Source: Actinomycetota bacterium (GTDB lineage Bacteria; Actinomycetota; Acidimicrobiia; Spongiisociales; UBA5794). From it: DNA of 64,000 bases. The notes beneath the pieces were generated by a model. The model searched no databases and had not been told where the DNA came from. It saw nothing but the letters and a program-made list of their open reading frames with translations. The DNA is taken from assembly GCA_013151445.1 (NCBI GenBank), contig JAADIG010000137.1, forward strand, positions 23,815 to 87,814, read 5' to 3'. Shown in pieces: positions 44,632 through 53,860 of this stretch; the stretch's first letter is position 1; the number at the start of each line of letters is the position of its first letter. The translations under genes and the position numbers were made by a program.

Positions 44632-46299
44632 ATGACGACAGAAGCGCTTGTCGATGCTCATAAGTCGACGCTGGACAAGGCACTGGAAGCCATCAAGACA
44701 CGCGAATACTGGAGCCCCTATCCCGAATCACCACGGGCCTATGGGGAGGACGCACCGGCTCTTGGCGAGGCCGCCTTCAAGGCGCGTCTCGGCAGGCCGT
44801 TCGAACTGGATCAGCCTTGCGCGGGCATGATGGAAGTCGCCGAATCTTCGCCGTATGGCATCGAGCTTGGAGTGACGTATCCGCGACCCGATGTTGATCG
44901 GCTTGTTGAGCTTGCCCGTGACGCGATGAAGACGTGGGGCCGCGCATCGGCCGAGACACGTGCCGCGGTGTGTCTTGAGATCCTGGATCGCCTTTCGAAG
45001 CAGAGCTTCGAGATGGCCTACGCCGTGATGCACACGACCGGTCAGGCCTTCATGATGGCCTTCCAGGCCGGTGGACCACATGCCCTCGACCGTGCGCTTG
45101 AGGCGGTTGCCTACGGATATCGCGAAACGACCCGGGTTCCGGTCGCGATGCGTTGGGAGAAACCCCAGGGCAAACGGGATCCACTCATCATCGATAAGGA
45201 ATGGCATGTCCGTCCCCAGGGCGTCGAGGTCACGATCGGGGTCTCGACATTCCCGACATGGAACGGGTATCCGGGGATCATGGCGAGCCTGGTGACCGGC
45301 AACGCATCGATCATCAAGCCACACCCGGGGACGATCCTGCCGCTGGCGATCTTTGTCGAAACCGCACGTGCGGTCATCGCGGAGGCCGGGTTCGACGCCA
45401 ACCTTGTGACCCTGGCGGTCGACACTCCGGATGCACCGATCGGTAAGGATCTCGTGCTCAACGATGCCGTCAGGCTGGTCGATTTCACCGGTGGGTCGGC
45501 GTTTGGGAACTGGCTTGAGGCCAATGTGCCCCAGGCTCAGGTATTCACCGAGAAGTCCGGCGTGAACTCGGTCATCATTGATTCCGTGCCGGATCTCAAG
45601 GGAATCATGCGCAACCTCACGGTGTCCACGTCGCTGTACTCCGGCCAGATGTGCACCACGCCCCAGAACATTTTCATTCCCCGTGACGGGATCGACGTCG
45701 GTGGTGAGCATGTCAGTTTCGATGACGTGGTCAGGGCGTACACGAGTGGACTTGAGGGATTGCTCGGTGACGATGACAGAGCCAGCGACATTCTCGGAGC
45801 GATCAAGGGTGCCGACACACTGGCGCGTATCGAAAGTGCCGCTTCAAGTGGTGAGGTACTGCTCGAGTCGCGCACCGTCGTGAATCCCACTTTTGCGGAT
45901 GCGACCGTCAGGACACCTGTCGTGATCTCTGTCGACGCTGGCGACGAGGACATCTATATGCGGGAGATGTTTGGCCCCGTGATCTATGTGGTTGCAACCG
46001 ATTCGACCGAACACTCTCTGCAACTCGCTCGCGAATCGGCGAGCACCCACGGTGCTCTCACGTGGTTGGTTTACACGACCGACGAAGAGGTCTCTCGCCG
46101 TGCGGTGGACAGTGCGGTCGAGGCCGGGGTATCGGTCGCGTTCAATCTCTTTGGTGGGTTGTACGTCAACCTGTCGGCAGCGTTTAGCGACTTTCATGTC
46201 ACCGGTGCCAATCCTGCTGGAAACGCATCGCTCACAGACCCGGCATTTGTGGCAAATAGGTTCCGACTAGTTGGGGTAAGAAAGTCCGTTCTTTCGTGA
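44632..46299 (+). CDS. paaN: Phenylacetate degradation aldehyde dehydrogenase PaaN
   Basis: A 555-residue aldehyde dehydrogenase-fold protein of the PaaN type. It oxidises the ring-opening semialdehyde to 3-oxo-5,6-dehydrosuberyl-CoA but lacks the MaoC-like hydratase domain of the PaaZ fusion, so a separate hydratase is needed. Catalytic residues lie in TEKSGVNSV (Glu region) and YSGQMCTTPQN (nucleophile Cys). The N-terminal ~100 residues (HKSTLDKALEAIKTREYWSP and on) are specific to PaaN. ATG at 44632 follows AGGAGA; 10 bases from paaJ. Confidence 0.88.
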   Translation: MTTEALVDAHKSTLDKALEAIKTREYWSPYPESPRAYGEDAPALGEAAFKARLGRPFELDQPCAGMMEVAESSPYGIELGVTYPRPDVDRLVELARDAMKTWGRASAETRAAVCLEILDRLSKQSFEMAYAVMHTTGQAFMMAFQAGGPHALDRALEAVAYGYRETTRVPVAMRWEKPQGKRDPLIIDKEWHVRPQGVEVTIGVSTFPTWNGYPGIMASLVTGNASIIKPHPGTILPLAIFVETARAVIAEAGFDANLVTLAVDTPDAPIGKDLVLNDAVRLVDFTGGSAFGNWLEANVPQAQVFTEKSGVNSVIIDSVPDLKGIMRNLTVSTSLYSGQMCTTPQNIFIPRDGIDVGGEHVSFDDVVRAYTSGLEGLLGDDDRASDILGAIKGADTLARIESAASSGEVLLESRTVVNPTFADATVRTPVVISVDAGDEDIYMREMFGPVIYVVATDSTEHSLQLARESASTHGALTWLVYTTDEEVSRRAVDSAVEAGVSVAFNLFGGLYVNLSAAFSDFHVTGANPAGNASLTDPAFVANRFRLVGVRKSVLS

Positions 46300-46455
46300 A
46301 CCGAGACATGTCCGTATGACAACTGTCCCCGCGATTCTCTAGGGTGAACCGAGTTCTTACGGATCGCAACCCCATATATGGGATCGAATAAGGGAGTTCA
46401 AGCTGGAGGTCAACGTCATGCCACTTCGTGGCTCCGTTGGATATAGAGAGGTCCT

Positions 46456-48327
46456 ATGACGGCGACAATGGACCGACCGTCGGCACCGAGCACTGGCTCG
46501 GGGTACCTGACGGTCGCATCTCGTGCGCGCGATTGGGCGGCTACGTCGCCCGACCTGGTCGCGATGCGCGACAAAGATTTTGGAATCTGGCAGGAGAGAA
46601 CCTGGGGAAGACTGTGGGATGAAGTCCTCACCGCGGCTCATGCACTGCTCGACATCGGTGTGTCCGTGGGTGATGTCGTTTCTATTCACTCCGAGGACCG
46701 GCCAGAGTGGATCGTTCTTGACCTGGCCACGGTTGCGATCCGGGGTATTACGACAGGTCTCTATCCGACAAACCCGATGGCTGAAGTCATCTATCTCGTC
46801 AACGACTCCGGCGCTGCGGTGCATTTTGCCGAGGATCAGGAGCAGATTGACAAGGTCCTGGAGGCAGAGCCCGGCTCATTCCCGCTGATCAAGAAGCTTC
46901 TCTACGTCGAACCGCGCGGTGTGCGTAACTATGACGATGACCGTCTCGAGTTCTGGGACGACTTCATGGAGCGCGGACGTGCCCACCGTGCCGCCAACGA
47001 AGGTGCCGTTGAAGCGTTGATGGCCCAAGCCGAGGCCGAGGATGTGATGACTCTCGTATACACGTCGGGGACGACGGGTCCGCCAAAGGGCGCCATGTTG
47101 ACCAACGCCAACGCCGAGTTCGCCATCACAAAGATCGTACGAGCCCCGAACCGGACAGCCGACGGGAAGGCACCGGGAACCCATGACCAGGTGCTCACCT
47201 ACCTGCCGCTGTGTCACGTCGCGGAGCGCATCTTTTCCACATGGACGATGGTTGGCACGGGCTGTGTCTTGAACTTCGCCGAGTCAATCGAAACCGTGCA
47301 GGTGAACCTGCGCGAGGTCCAGCCGACGTTGTTCTTTGCGGTGCCGCGCATCTGGGAGAAGATCCACGCCACTGTCCTCATCAAGATGTCCGACGCAACA
47401 TGGTTTAAGAAGATCATCGGTGCGGGTGCGATGCGTCTCGCTACGTTCATTGGCCGCGAACGTGTCAACAACGGCGGGAACCATACGTTCAAGAGTCGAA
47501 TCGCCTATGCGATCGGCGACCCGTTGGTGTTCCGGGCATTGAAGGAACGCATCGGAATGCGCCGCTGTCGCTGGGCGGGCTCCGGTGCGGCTGCGATCGC
47601 ACCGGAGGTCCTCGAGTTCTTTATGGGTCTCGGGATTCCCGTGTACGAGTTGTACGGCATGACGGAGAATGCTGCGGTCGCGACGTTGAACTTCCACGGC
47701 CGAGTCAAGCTTGGCACCGTCGGCGAGCCGTATCCGGAGATCGGTTTACGCCTCGACGAGGAAACGGGTGAGATTCAGACCAAACATGGCGGGGTGTTCA
47801 AGGGTTACTGGAAGAAACCCGAGGCGACCGCGGAGACGTTCACCGACGACGGATGGTTGAAGACCGGCGATGTCGGCGAGTGGGTGGACGGCACCCATCT
47901 CAAGATCATTGATCGCATCAAGCACATCATCATCACTTCGGGTGGTAAGAATATTTCGCCGTCGGAGATCGAGAACTCTCTCAAGGCCTCCCCGTTCGTG
48001 AAGGAGGCGATGGTGATAGGAGACGGACGCAAGTACCTCTGCGCCCTGATCGGGATCGAGTTCGACACTGTCGGCAACTGGGCCCTGCGCCGGGAGATCA
48101 CGTACACGACGTACCGAGACCTGTCCGAGAAACCCGAAGTACTCGAACTCATCCAGGGAATCGTCAACAAAACCAACGAAAAATTCTCCAGAGTTGAGGG
48201 GATCAAGAAGTTCAGGATGATCCCCAAGGAGCTCGACCACGAGGATGGCGAGCTGACCGCCACCCAGAAGATCAAACGATCCGCCATGGTCGACATGTTC
48301 TCCGATCTCGTGGAGGAAATGTACTAA
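46456..48327 (+). CDS. AMP-dependent acyl-CoA synthetase (long-chain fatty-acid-CoA ligase type)
   Basis: A 623-residue ANL-family ligase. The P-loop TLVYTSGTTGPPKGAMLTN binds ATP, YELYGMTENAAVATLN is the aromatic/TE motif, DDGWLKTGDVGEWVDG and DRIKHIIITSGGKNISPSEIE are the hinge region. The insert between the domains matches the FadD15-like long-chain class rather than the shorter phenylacetate-CoA ligase PaaK. It activates a carboxylic acid with ATP and CoA. It shares a TAATG overlap with livH, so activation and import are coupled in one transcript. Confidence 0.88.
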   Translation: MTATMDRPSAPSTGSGYLTVASRARDWAATSPDLVAMRDKDFGIWQERTWGRLWDEVLTAAHALLDIGVSVGDVVSIHSEDRPEWIVLDLATVAIRGITTGLYPTNPMAEVIYLVNDSGAAVHFAEDQEQIDKVLEAEPGSFPLIKKLLYVEPRGVRNYDDDRLEFWDDFMERGRAHRAANEGAVEALMAQAEAEDVMTLVYTSGTTGPPKGAMLTNANAEFAITKIVRAPNRTADGKAPGTHDQVLTYLPLCHVAERIFSTWTMVGTGCVLNFAESIETVQVNLREVQPTLFFAVPRIWEKIHATVLIKMSDATWFKKIIGAGAMRLATFIGRERVNNGGNHTFKSRIAYAIGDPLVFRALKERIGMRRCRWAGSGAAAIAPEVLEFFMGLGIPVYELYGMTENAAVATLNFHGRVKLGTVGEPYPEIGLRLDEETGEIQTKHGGVFKGYWKKPEATAETFTDDGWLKTGDVGEWVDGTHLKIIDRIKHIIITSGGKNISPSEIENSLKASPFVKEAMVIGDGRKYLCALIGIEFDTVGNWALRREITYTTYRDLSEKPEVLELIQGIVNKTNEKFSRVEGIKKFRMIPKELDHEDGELTATQKIKRSAMVDMFSDLVEEMY

Positions 48328-49307
48328 TGCTCAGTGTTCCGTTGATCGCCCAAGTGGGCGGGACTTCGCTCGAAACCTTCATCACGAAGACGATTGATGG
48401 TTTGGCGCTTGGGGCTATCTACGCCCTCCTAGCCCTCGGGTTTGTGATCATCTTCAAGGCAACCCAGGTGCTCACGTTTGCCCATGGTGCGGTGTCTGCA
48501 ATGGGCGCCTATTTGGTTTCCTACTTTGCGGTGACCCTCAACGTTCCGGGTCGGTGGATGGGGGACCTTCCGGTGACGCTGCAGTTCGCTTTGTCGGCGG
48601 TTCTTGCGGTCCTCCTCGCCGCAGCTATCGGCATGGCGATCGAGCGGGTCTTCATCAGGCCGATGATCGGTGAACCCCTGTTCTCGATCGTCATGATCAC
48701 CATCGGCCTCGATATTGTGATCAGAACCATCGTTGGCGACTACATCGGGCAGGGCAACACGGTGAGCACCGGCGCACCATGGGGTTTCCTATCCCAGTGG
48801 AGGATCGGTGGTGTGATCATCCAGCATGCCCAGGTCGCCACCATTATCGTTGCGGTCATCACTGTTGCGGTGCTCATGTGGTTCTTCAAGACCCGGATCG
48901 GTATTGCGATGCGAGCAACGGCCTTCGATCAGGAAGCCGCGATGGCTCAGGGCATCAGCGCCGGGAAGATCTTCGCCCTGGCCTGGGGTATCGGCGCCGC
49001 ACTCGCAGTTATTGGCGGAATCTTCGCAGCCGTGCCCCCACGGGCTCTGGGAGTGTCGGCGGGGACAGCATTTTTCGCACTTCGTGCATTTCCGGCAATC
49101 GTCATCGGCGGTCTTGACTCCATCAAGGGAGCCGTCGTCGGTGGGTTTATCGTCGGGATGGCCGAAGTGATGGCGGGTCATTACTTATCAAGTGTGACTG
49201 CCCTGGGTATCGGGTTTAATACCGTCGTACCGTACCTTGTGATGATGGCGGTGCTACTGGTTCGACCCCACGGACTGTACGGAACAGTGGAGATTCGACG
49301 AGTATGA
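48327..49307 (+). CDS. livH: ABC transporter permease LivH-type
   Basis: A 326-residue membrane protein with about eight helices, opening with KTIDGLALGAIYALLALGFV and IIFKATQVLTFAHGAV, features of the LivH permease class. AMRATAFDQEAAMAQGISAGKIF is the EAA-type coupling loop; the chain ends VVPYLVMMAVLLVRPHGLYG. With LivM it forms the channel of a hydrophobic or branched-chain amino acid/organic acid importer. It overlaps the ligase stop and livM start. Confidence 0.92.
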   Translation: MLSVPLIAQVGGTSLETFITKTIDGLALGAIYALLALGFVIIFKATQVLTFAHGAVSAMGAYLVSYFAVTLNVPGRWMGDLPVTLQFALSAVLAVLLAAAIGMAIERVFIRPMIGEPLFSIVMITIGLDIVIRTIVGDYIGQGNTVSTGAPWGFLSQWRIGGVIIQHAQVATIIVAVITVAVLMWFFKTRIGIAMRATAFDQEAAMAQGISAGKIFALAWGIGAALAVIGGIFAAVPPRALGVSAGTAFFALRAFPAIVIGGLDSIKGAVVGGFIVGMAEVMAGHYLSSVTALGIGFNTVVPYLVMMAVLLVRPHGLYGTVEIRRV

Positions 49308-50530
49308 GAGGCCGCCCGAACTTTTTCGCATCGTACGAGGCCGAGCAGGGTCTGCTGCCGACGACTACCAAGAAGATCTTCGCCGTTCTTGTGTTGATCG
49401 CAGCGATTTCGATCCCGTTCGAAGTGTTCCCGATTCTCGACAAGTTTGCGGAGCCGGCATGGCTGGTGCTGTTTAACCGTTCGTTGATTTTCCTGATCGC
49501 CGCGTTGGGGCTCAACATCCTGACGGGCCTTGCGGGGCAGGTGTCGCTCGGTCACGCGTTCTTTATGGGTCTTGGTGCCTACACCGCAGTTGTGTTGGGC
49601 GGCTCGGCGGAGGGTCTTTGGGGGCTTGGCCTCCCGATCTGGATCTGGTTGCCGATGGCGGGAGTTGTGCCCGCACTTGTCGGCATCCTTGTTGCCCCGA
49701 CCGCGGTTCGCGTGCGTGGGTTGTACCTCGCAATCGTGACACTCGGTCTCGTGTTCATCGGCGAACATATCTTCCGCAACGCAAATTCCATCGCTGGCGC
49801 CCCCGAGGTCGGCCGTGAATGGCCGCGGCTCACCTTCCGTATCTGGAAGGAGGAGAATCCGCTCATCGACTTCTCGAGAGATGGGCAGTGGTTCGGGGTT
49901 TCGCTCTCCGGCGAAGCAAAGACATTCTTCTTCCTGCTCGTTGTCGCTTTGGTTTTTGTTGTTCTTGCGAAGAACCTCAGCCGGACTCGAATCGGGCGGG
50001 CGTTCGCCGCGATCCGTGACCGGGATGTGGCCGCCGAGGTGATGGGGGTGGGAGAGTTTCGTGCAAAGACTCAGGCCTTTGCGATCTCGTCGTTCTATGC
50101 GGGCATTTCAGGTGCCCTCTTCGGCGTCGTTGTCGGCCGTCTCATCCCGGAGACGTGGAACCTCTTCCTTTCGGTCCAGTTTGTCGCCATCGTCTTGATC
50201 GGCGGGGCCGGTACGGTTGCGGGCAGCGTGATGGGTTCGTTCTTTGTGGTGATGATGCCTCGGATGGTGGAGAACGTGACGCGATTCCTCAGTGAGCAGG
50301 CAGTCGGTGACGGTCCGGTCTCTGCGATCGCCGACGTGGTCATATCGGTTAACGGAGATTTTGGAATCGTCTCGCTCGAGGCGCAGGGTCCGGGTCTCAG
50401 TATTTTCCAACTCAATCAGGTTATCTACGGTCTTTTGATAGCAGTGTTCCTAATATCGGAGCCACTAGGGCTCTTCGGTGTCTGGATCCGTATCAGAAAC
50501 TACTGGAAGAGTTGGCCGTTCACGTATTAG
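49304..50530 (+). CDS. livM: ABC transporter permease LivM-type
   Basis: A 408-residue permease. LIFLIAALGLNILTGLAGQVSLGHAFFMGLGAYTA is the LivM signature, followed by an unusually long inner segment between ~150 and 210 and the coupling loop FAAIRDRDVAAEVMGV. It ends with VIYGLLIAVFLISEPLGLFG. ATG overlaps livH by four bases. A hairpin lies 19 bases after the stop, before the binding-protein gene. Confidence 0.9.
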   Translation: MRGRPNFFASYEAEQGLLPTTTKKIFAVLVLIAAISIPFEVFPILDKFAEPAWLVLFNRSLIFLIAALGLNILTGLAGQVSLGHAFFMGLGAYTAVVLGGSAEGLWGLGLPIWIWLPMAGVVPALVGILVAPTAVRVRGLYLAIVTLGLVFIGEHIFRNANSIAGAPEVGREWPRLTFRIWKEENPLIDFSRDGQWFGVSLSGEAKTFFFLLVVALVFVVLAKNLSRTRIGRAFAAIRDRDVAAEVMGVGEFRAKTQAFAISSFYAGISGALFGVVVGRLIPETWNLFLSVQFVAIVLIGGAGTVAGSVMGSFFVVMMPRMVENVTRFLSEQAVGDGPVSAIADVVISVNGDFGIVSLEAQGPGLSIFQLNQVIYGLLIAVFLISEPLGLFGVWIRIRNYWKSWPFTY

Positions 50531-50549
50531 TGAAACGGCAATAGGTCAG

Positions 50550-50576
50550 GCCGCCCGATGTTTTTCACCGGGCGGC
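50550..50576 (+). terminator. Hairpin between livM and livK
   Basis: GCCGCCCG (50550-50557) and its complement (50569-50576) form an 8-base stem around an 11-base loop with T-rich content. It may adjust relative expression of the binding protein and permeases. Confidence 0.55.
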
Positions 50577-50620
50577 ATGGAAAGAAAACGAAACAAACGA
50601 AACAAGAAATGGGAGGTTGG

Positions 50621-52078
50621 ATGCACCTCAAGAAAAAAATGGTCGTCTTCGTTTTTGTCTTCGCGATGATTGCCGCCGCATGCGGCGGTAGTACTGCGAC
50701 AACAACGACGGCTGCACCGGGTGGCGGTGGAGACACCACCACGACGGCGCCGCCGGCGACAACAACAACAACGTCTGGTCCGACCACAACAGTGGCCCCT
50801 CCAGCAGAAGAAATTAAGATGGACCTCGGTGTCACTGACACTGAGATCAGGATTGGCTTGCTGGCCGACCTTACCGGTCCTTTCGCTGGTCTGACTGTTG
50901 ACATCGTCGACGCTCAGGTCGCGTACTGGGAAGATGTCGTAAATGCGAACGGTGGTATTGCCGGACGCATGGTGGTTCCCGTCATTGAGGACACCGCCTA
51001 CGACGTTGTCCAGCACGGCGAGAAGTACACCAAGATCGTTGATCAGGTAGTTGCGTTCTCGAACTCAACCGGTTCGCCGCACACTGCCTCAATCCTTGAG
51101 AAGCTCAAGGAAGACAACATCTTGGCGATTCCGCTGAGCTGGTACTCCGGTTGGGCAGATCCGTCTTACGATGGCGGGCTGACCTTCGAGCAGGGTACGA
51201 ACTACTGTCTCGAAGCGATGAACGTCGTTCAGTGGCTGGCCGAAAAGCACGAAGCGGAAACCGGCAACAAGCCGACGATCGCCATCGTGACCCGTGCCGG
51301 TGACTACGGACAGGATGCCGCTGCCGGCGCCAAGTACGCAGCCGCCGAGTTGGGCCTCGATGTTGTGTACGACGGTGAAGGCACCATCGTGCGTGGACAG
51401 GACAAGACCCCGATCATTTCAGCCATCCTGGGTGCAAACCCGGACTGGGTCTGGATCACCGCAGCTCCTTCGGAGACTGGTGAGATCATGGGTGGTGCGG
51501 TTTCTCAGGGCTTCACCGGTCAATGGACAGGCTCCGTGCCTTCCTACGACTTCCGTATGCTCGATTCGGCATTGGCTCCTGCTTTGCAGGGCTTCTACTG
51601 GCAGACGGCATACAACGTGACCTGGGGTACCGACGTGCCGGGCATGCAGCAGATCTCTGAAGTTCTGACTGCCCGTTACCCGGACCGCCGTCCGTCCGAT
51701 GCCTTCGTCATCGGTTGGAACGAGGCCGTGTCCATGGAGCAGATCCTTCGTACTGCCGCCGCTAACGGCGATCTCACCCGTCAGGGTGTTATCGACGCGG
51801 CGAACAGCATCGATACGATTGCGTTCAATGGAACAGGTCCTGACTTCAACTACAAGGGTGAACCGAACGACTATGTCGTTCGCGAGATCTACATCCTGAA
51901 GCCGAACGCGGAGCGGTACGCCGCTGCGGGTGGAGCAGATCAGAAGTTGTCCGATGGTCTCGGAACCACTGGTTCCGACCTGGTTGAGGGTCCATTCACT
52001 GGGTCCCTTGCTGCCAACTTCAACTTCACCGGCGCATGCTGGACCGAAGCTGCTGGCAACACAATCGGAAACGGTTAA
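50621..52078 (+). CDS. livK: ABC transporter substrate-binding lipoprotein (LivK/amide-type)
   Basis: A 485-residue solute-binding protein. The start MHLKKKMVVFVFVFAMIAAAC has a signal peptide with lipobox Cys, then a Thr-rich linker (TTTTAAP-like repeats). The body is a periplasmic-binding fold type 1: IRIGLLADLTGPFAG, DTAYDVVQHGEKYTKIVDQV, IAIVTRAGDYGQDAAAGAKY and SDAFVIGWNEAVSMEQIL. This group binds amino acids, amides or aromatic acids; specificity cannot be assigned. ATG at 50621 has GGGAGG 4 bases upstream. Confidence 0.88.
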   Translation: MHLKKKMVVFVFVFAMIAAACGGSTATTTTAAPGGGGDTTTTAPPATTTTTSGPTTTVAPPAEEIKMDLGVTDTEIRIGLLADLTGPFAGLTVDIVDAQVAYWEDVVNANGGIAGRMVVPVIEDTAYDVVQHGEKYTKIVDQVVAFSNSTGSPHTASILEKLKEDNILAIPLSWYSGWADPSYDGGLTFEQGTNYCLEAMNVVQWLAEKHEAETGNKPTIAIVTRAGDYGQDAAAGAKYAAAELGLDVVYDGEGTIVRGQDKTPIISAILGANPDWVWITAAPSETGEIMGGAVSQGFTGQWTGSVPSYDFRMLDSALAPALQGFYWQTAYNVTWGTDVPGMQQISEVLTARYPDRRPSDAFVIGWNEAVSMEQILRTAAANGDLTRQGVIDAANSIDTIAFNGTGPDFNYKGEPNDYVVREIYILKPNAERYAAAGGADQKLSDGLGTTGSDLVEGPFTGSLAANFNFTGACWTEAAGNTIGNG

Positions 52079-52093
52079 CGACTCACTGAGTTC

Positions 52094-52123
52094 GTGGGGG
52101 GTGCGACGTGTCGCACCCCCCAC
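52094..52123 (+). terminator. Strong hairpin between livK and livF
   Basis: GTGGGGGGTGCGAC (52094-52107) pairs perfectly with 52110-52123 around a 2-base loop, within the spacer after livK. Partial termination would keep the binding protein in excess of the ATPases. Confidence 0.6.
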
Positions 52124-52150
52124 TTCTCACGAACAAGGAACACCCTCGAG

Positions 52151-52942
52151 ATGCTCGAAGTCGCCAACCTAGAAGTCGTCTACAACGACGTCGTGCTTGT
52201 CCTGCGTGGCATCTCCATTGTGGTGCCCGAGGGGAAGATCGTGGCGTTGCTCGGTGCCAATGGTGCCGGCAAGACAACGACGATTCGTGCGATCACGGGT
52301 TTGCTCGATGTGCATGAGGGTGACATCACAAAGGGCCGTATCTCGTGGAAGGGTAAGGCGATCGAGAAGATGGACCCGGCAGCGATTGTGCGGTCCGGTA
52401 TCACCCAGGTCCTTGAGGGTCGTCGCGTTTTCGCCGAGATGACGGTCGATGAAAACCTCAAGACCGGTGCGTTCACGAGCAAGAGCAAGGCTGCCGAAGC
52501 CGCGGCGTATGACCGTGTCATGACCATGTTCCCGATCCTGGCCGACCGCCGCTCATCGATATCCGGCTACTTGTCGGGTGGTGAACAACAAATGTTGGCG
52601 ATGGGTCGTGCGCTCATGGCCGACCCCGAACTGCTGATCCTCGACGAACCCTCGCTGGGTCTTGCGCCCAAGCTGGTGCAGCAGGTGAAGGAGATCATCG
52701 TCGAAATCAACAAACAAGGCACGGGTGTCCTGCTGATCGAGCAGAACGCCAACATGGCGCTCTCGATTGCGAGCCATGGATACATCATGGAGACCGGCAA
52801 GGTCGTCATGGACGGTGCCTCGGAGAAACTCCTCGGCGACGAAGACGTGCAGGAGTTCTACCTCGGTTTGCATGGCTCCGGGGAACGCAAATCTTTCAAA
52901 GACATTAAGCACTACAAGCGGAGGAAGCGGTGGTTGTCGTGA
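52151..52942 (+). CDS. livF: ABC transporter ATP-binding protein LivF-type
   Basis: A 263-residue ATPase. Walker A is GANGAGKTT, signature LSGGEQQMLAMGRALM, Walker B LLILDEPSLGLAPK, as in LivF. The Q-loop region GITQVLEGRRVFAEMTVDEN is diagnostic. The start at 52151 is the first ATG inside the domain; the frame is open upstream through the hairpin but shows no similarity. Its TGA overlaps livG. Confidence 0.92.
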   Translation: MLEVANLEVVYNDVVLVLRGISIVVPEGKIVALLGANGAGKTTTIRAITGLLDVHEGDITKGRISWKGKAIEKMDPAAIVRSGITQVLEGRRVFAEMTVDENLKTGAFTSKSKAAEAAAYDRVMTMFPILADRRSSISGYLSGGEQQMLAMGRALMADPELLILDEPSLGLAPKLVQQVKEIIVEINKQGTGVLLIEQNANMALSIASHGYIMETGKVVMDGASEKLLGDEDVQEFYLGLHGSGERKSFKDIKHYKRRKRWLS

Positions 52943-53715
52943 GCGAGCCGCTACTCGAATTCGAAGAAGTCAGCCTTTCGTTCAAGGGTGTCAAGGCACT
53001 CTCGGGTGTCAGCTTTGATGTCCGTGAGGGCGAGCTGTTCGCCATTATCGGACCGAACGGGGCGGGAAAGACCTCGGCATTTAACTGCATGAACGGCGTG
53101 TACAAACCCCAGGAGGGTGACATCCGCTGGAAGGGTGAATCGATCCTGGGCCGTCGCCCCGATCGCATCGCCGAACTCGGTATTGCCCGGACGTTCCAGA
53201 ACATTGAGTTGTTTGCCCATATGACGGTGCTCCAAAACCTTCTGCTGGGGCGCCATATTCGCACCGATGTTGGGTGGTTCTCCGGGTCGTTCTGGACCAA
53301 GAAGGCCCGTCAGGAAGAGATGGACAATCGTGACAAGGTCGAGGACATCATCGACCTCCTGGAGATTGAGTCCTGGCGTCAGTATCCGGTGGCACTGTTG
53401 CCGTACGGGATCCAGAAACGTGTAGAACTGGGTCGGGCACTCGCCATGGAACCCGAACTGCTACTGCTCGACGAGCCGGTGGCGGGCATGAACCTCGAAG
53501 AGACTGAGGACATGGCCCGCTTTGTGCTGGACATTCGTGAAGAGCTGGGTATTGCAATCATTCTTGTCGAGCATGACATGGGTCTCGTGATGGACATCGC
53601 CGACCGGATTCTCGTGCTCGACTTTGGTACGCCGATCGCGATCGGTGTCCCCGCCGATGTGCAGCGTGACCCCGAGGTTATCAAGGCATACCTCGGCGAA
53701 GACGTAGACGCCTAA
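52930..53715 (+). CDS. livG: ABC transporter ATP-binding protein LivG-type
   Basis: A 261-residue ATPase with Walker A GPNGAGKTS, the LivG-typical ARTFQNIELFAHMTVLQNLLLG, signature LLPYGIQKRVELGRAL and Walker B LLLLDEPVAGM, then LVEHDMGLVM with the switch histidine. The signature is LPYGIQ rather than canonical LSGGQ, which is usual for this subfamily. GTG at 52930 (GGAGG 5 bases upstream) is used; 52939 is an alternative overlapping the livF stop. The operon ends here. Confidence 0.92.
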   Translation: MVVVSEPLLEFEEVSLSFKGVKALSGVSFDVREGELFAIIGPNGAGKTSAFNCMNGVYKPQEGDIRWKGESILGRRPDRIAELGIARTFQNIELFAHMTVLQNLLLGRHIRTDVGWFSGSFWTKKARQEEMDNRDKVEDIIDLLEIESWRQYPVALLPYGIQKRVELGRALAMEPELLLLDEPVAGMNLEETEDMARFVLDIREELGIAIILVEHDMGLVMDIADRILVLDFGTPIAIGVPADVQRDPEVIKAYLGEDVDA

Positions 53716-53733
53716 CCTCCCCAACTCTCCTCC

Positions 53734-53779
53734 TTTTGGCGTCCAAAAACGCATAATGCTGCGTTCTCGGACGCCAAAA
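53734..53779. repeat. Intergenic palindromic element, TGGCGTCC family copy 3
   Basis: TTTTGGCGTCC (53734-53744) and its perfect complement (53769-53779) form the outer stem; an inner AACGCA/TGCGTT stem (53748-53753, 53760-53765) extends it. The element lies 18 bases after the livG stop and marks the end of the paa-liv block. Confidence 0.7.
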
Positions 53780-53860
53780 CACCTGTATGTGGGGTGTCGG
53801 GGAACTAATCTTGGTGACACGGTCGTCGTATCGGCGCCCAACTTCCGAATTGGGGATGAT

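Noticed and set aside
44632-46299. PaaZ bifunctional fusion
   Set aside because: Only the aldehyde dehydrogenase part is present; the C-terminal MaoC hydratase domain is absent, so PaaN is the better call.
46456-48327. Phenylacetate-CoA ligase PaaK
   Set aside because: At 623 residues with the long-chain ligase insert it fits the FadD15-like class, not the ~430-residue PaaK.
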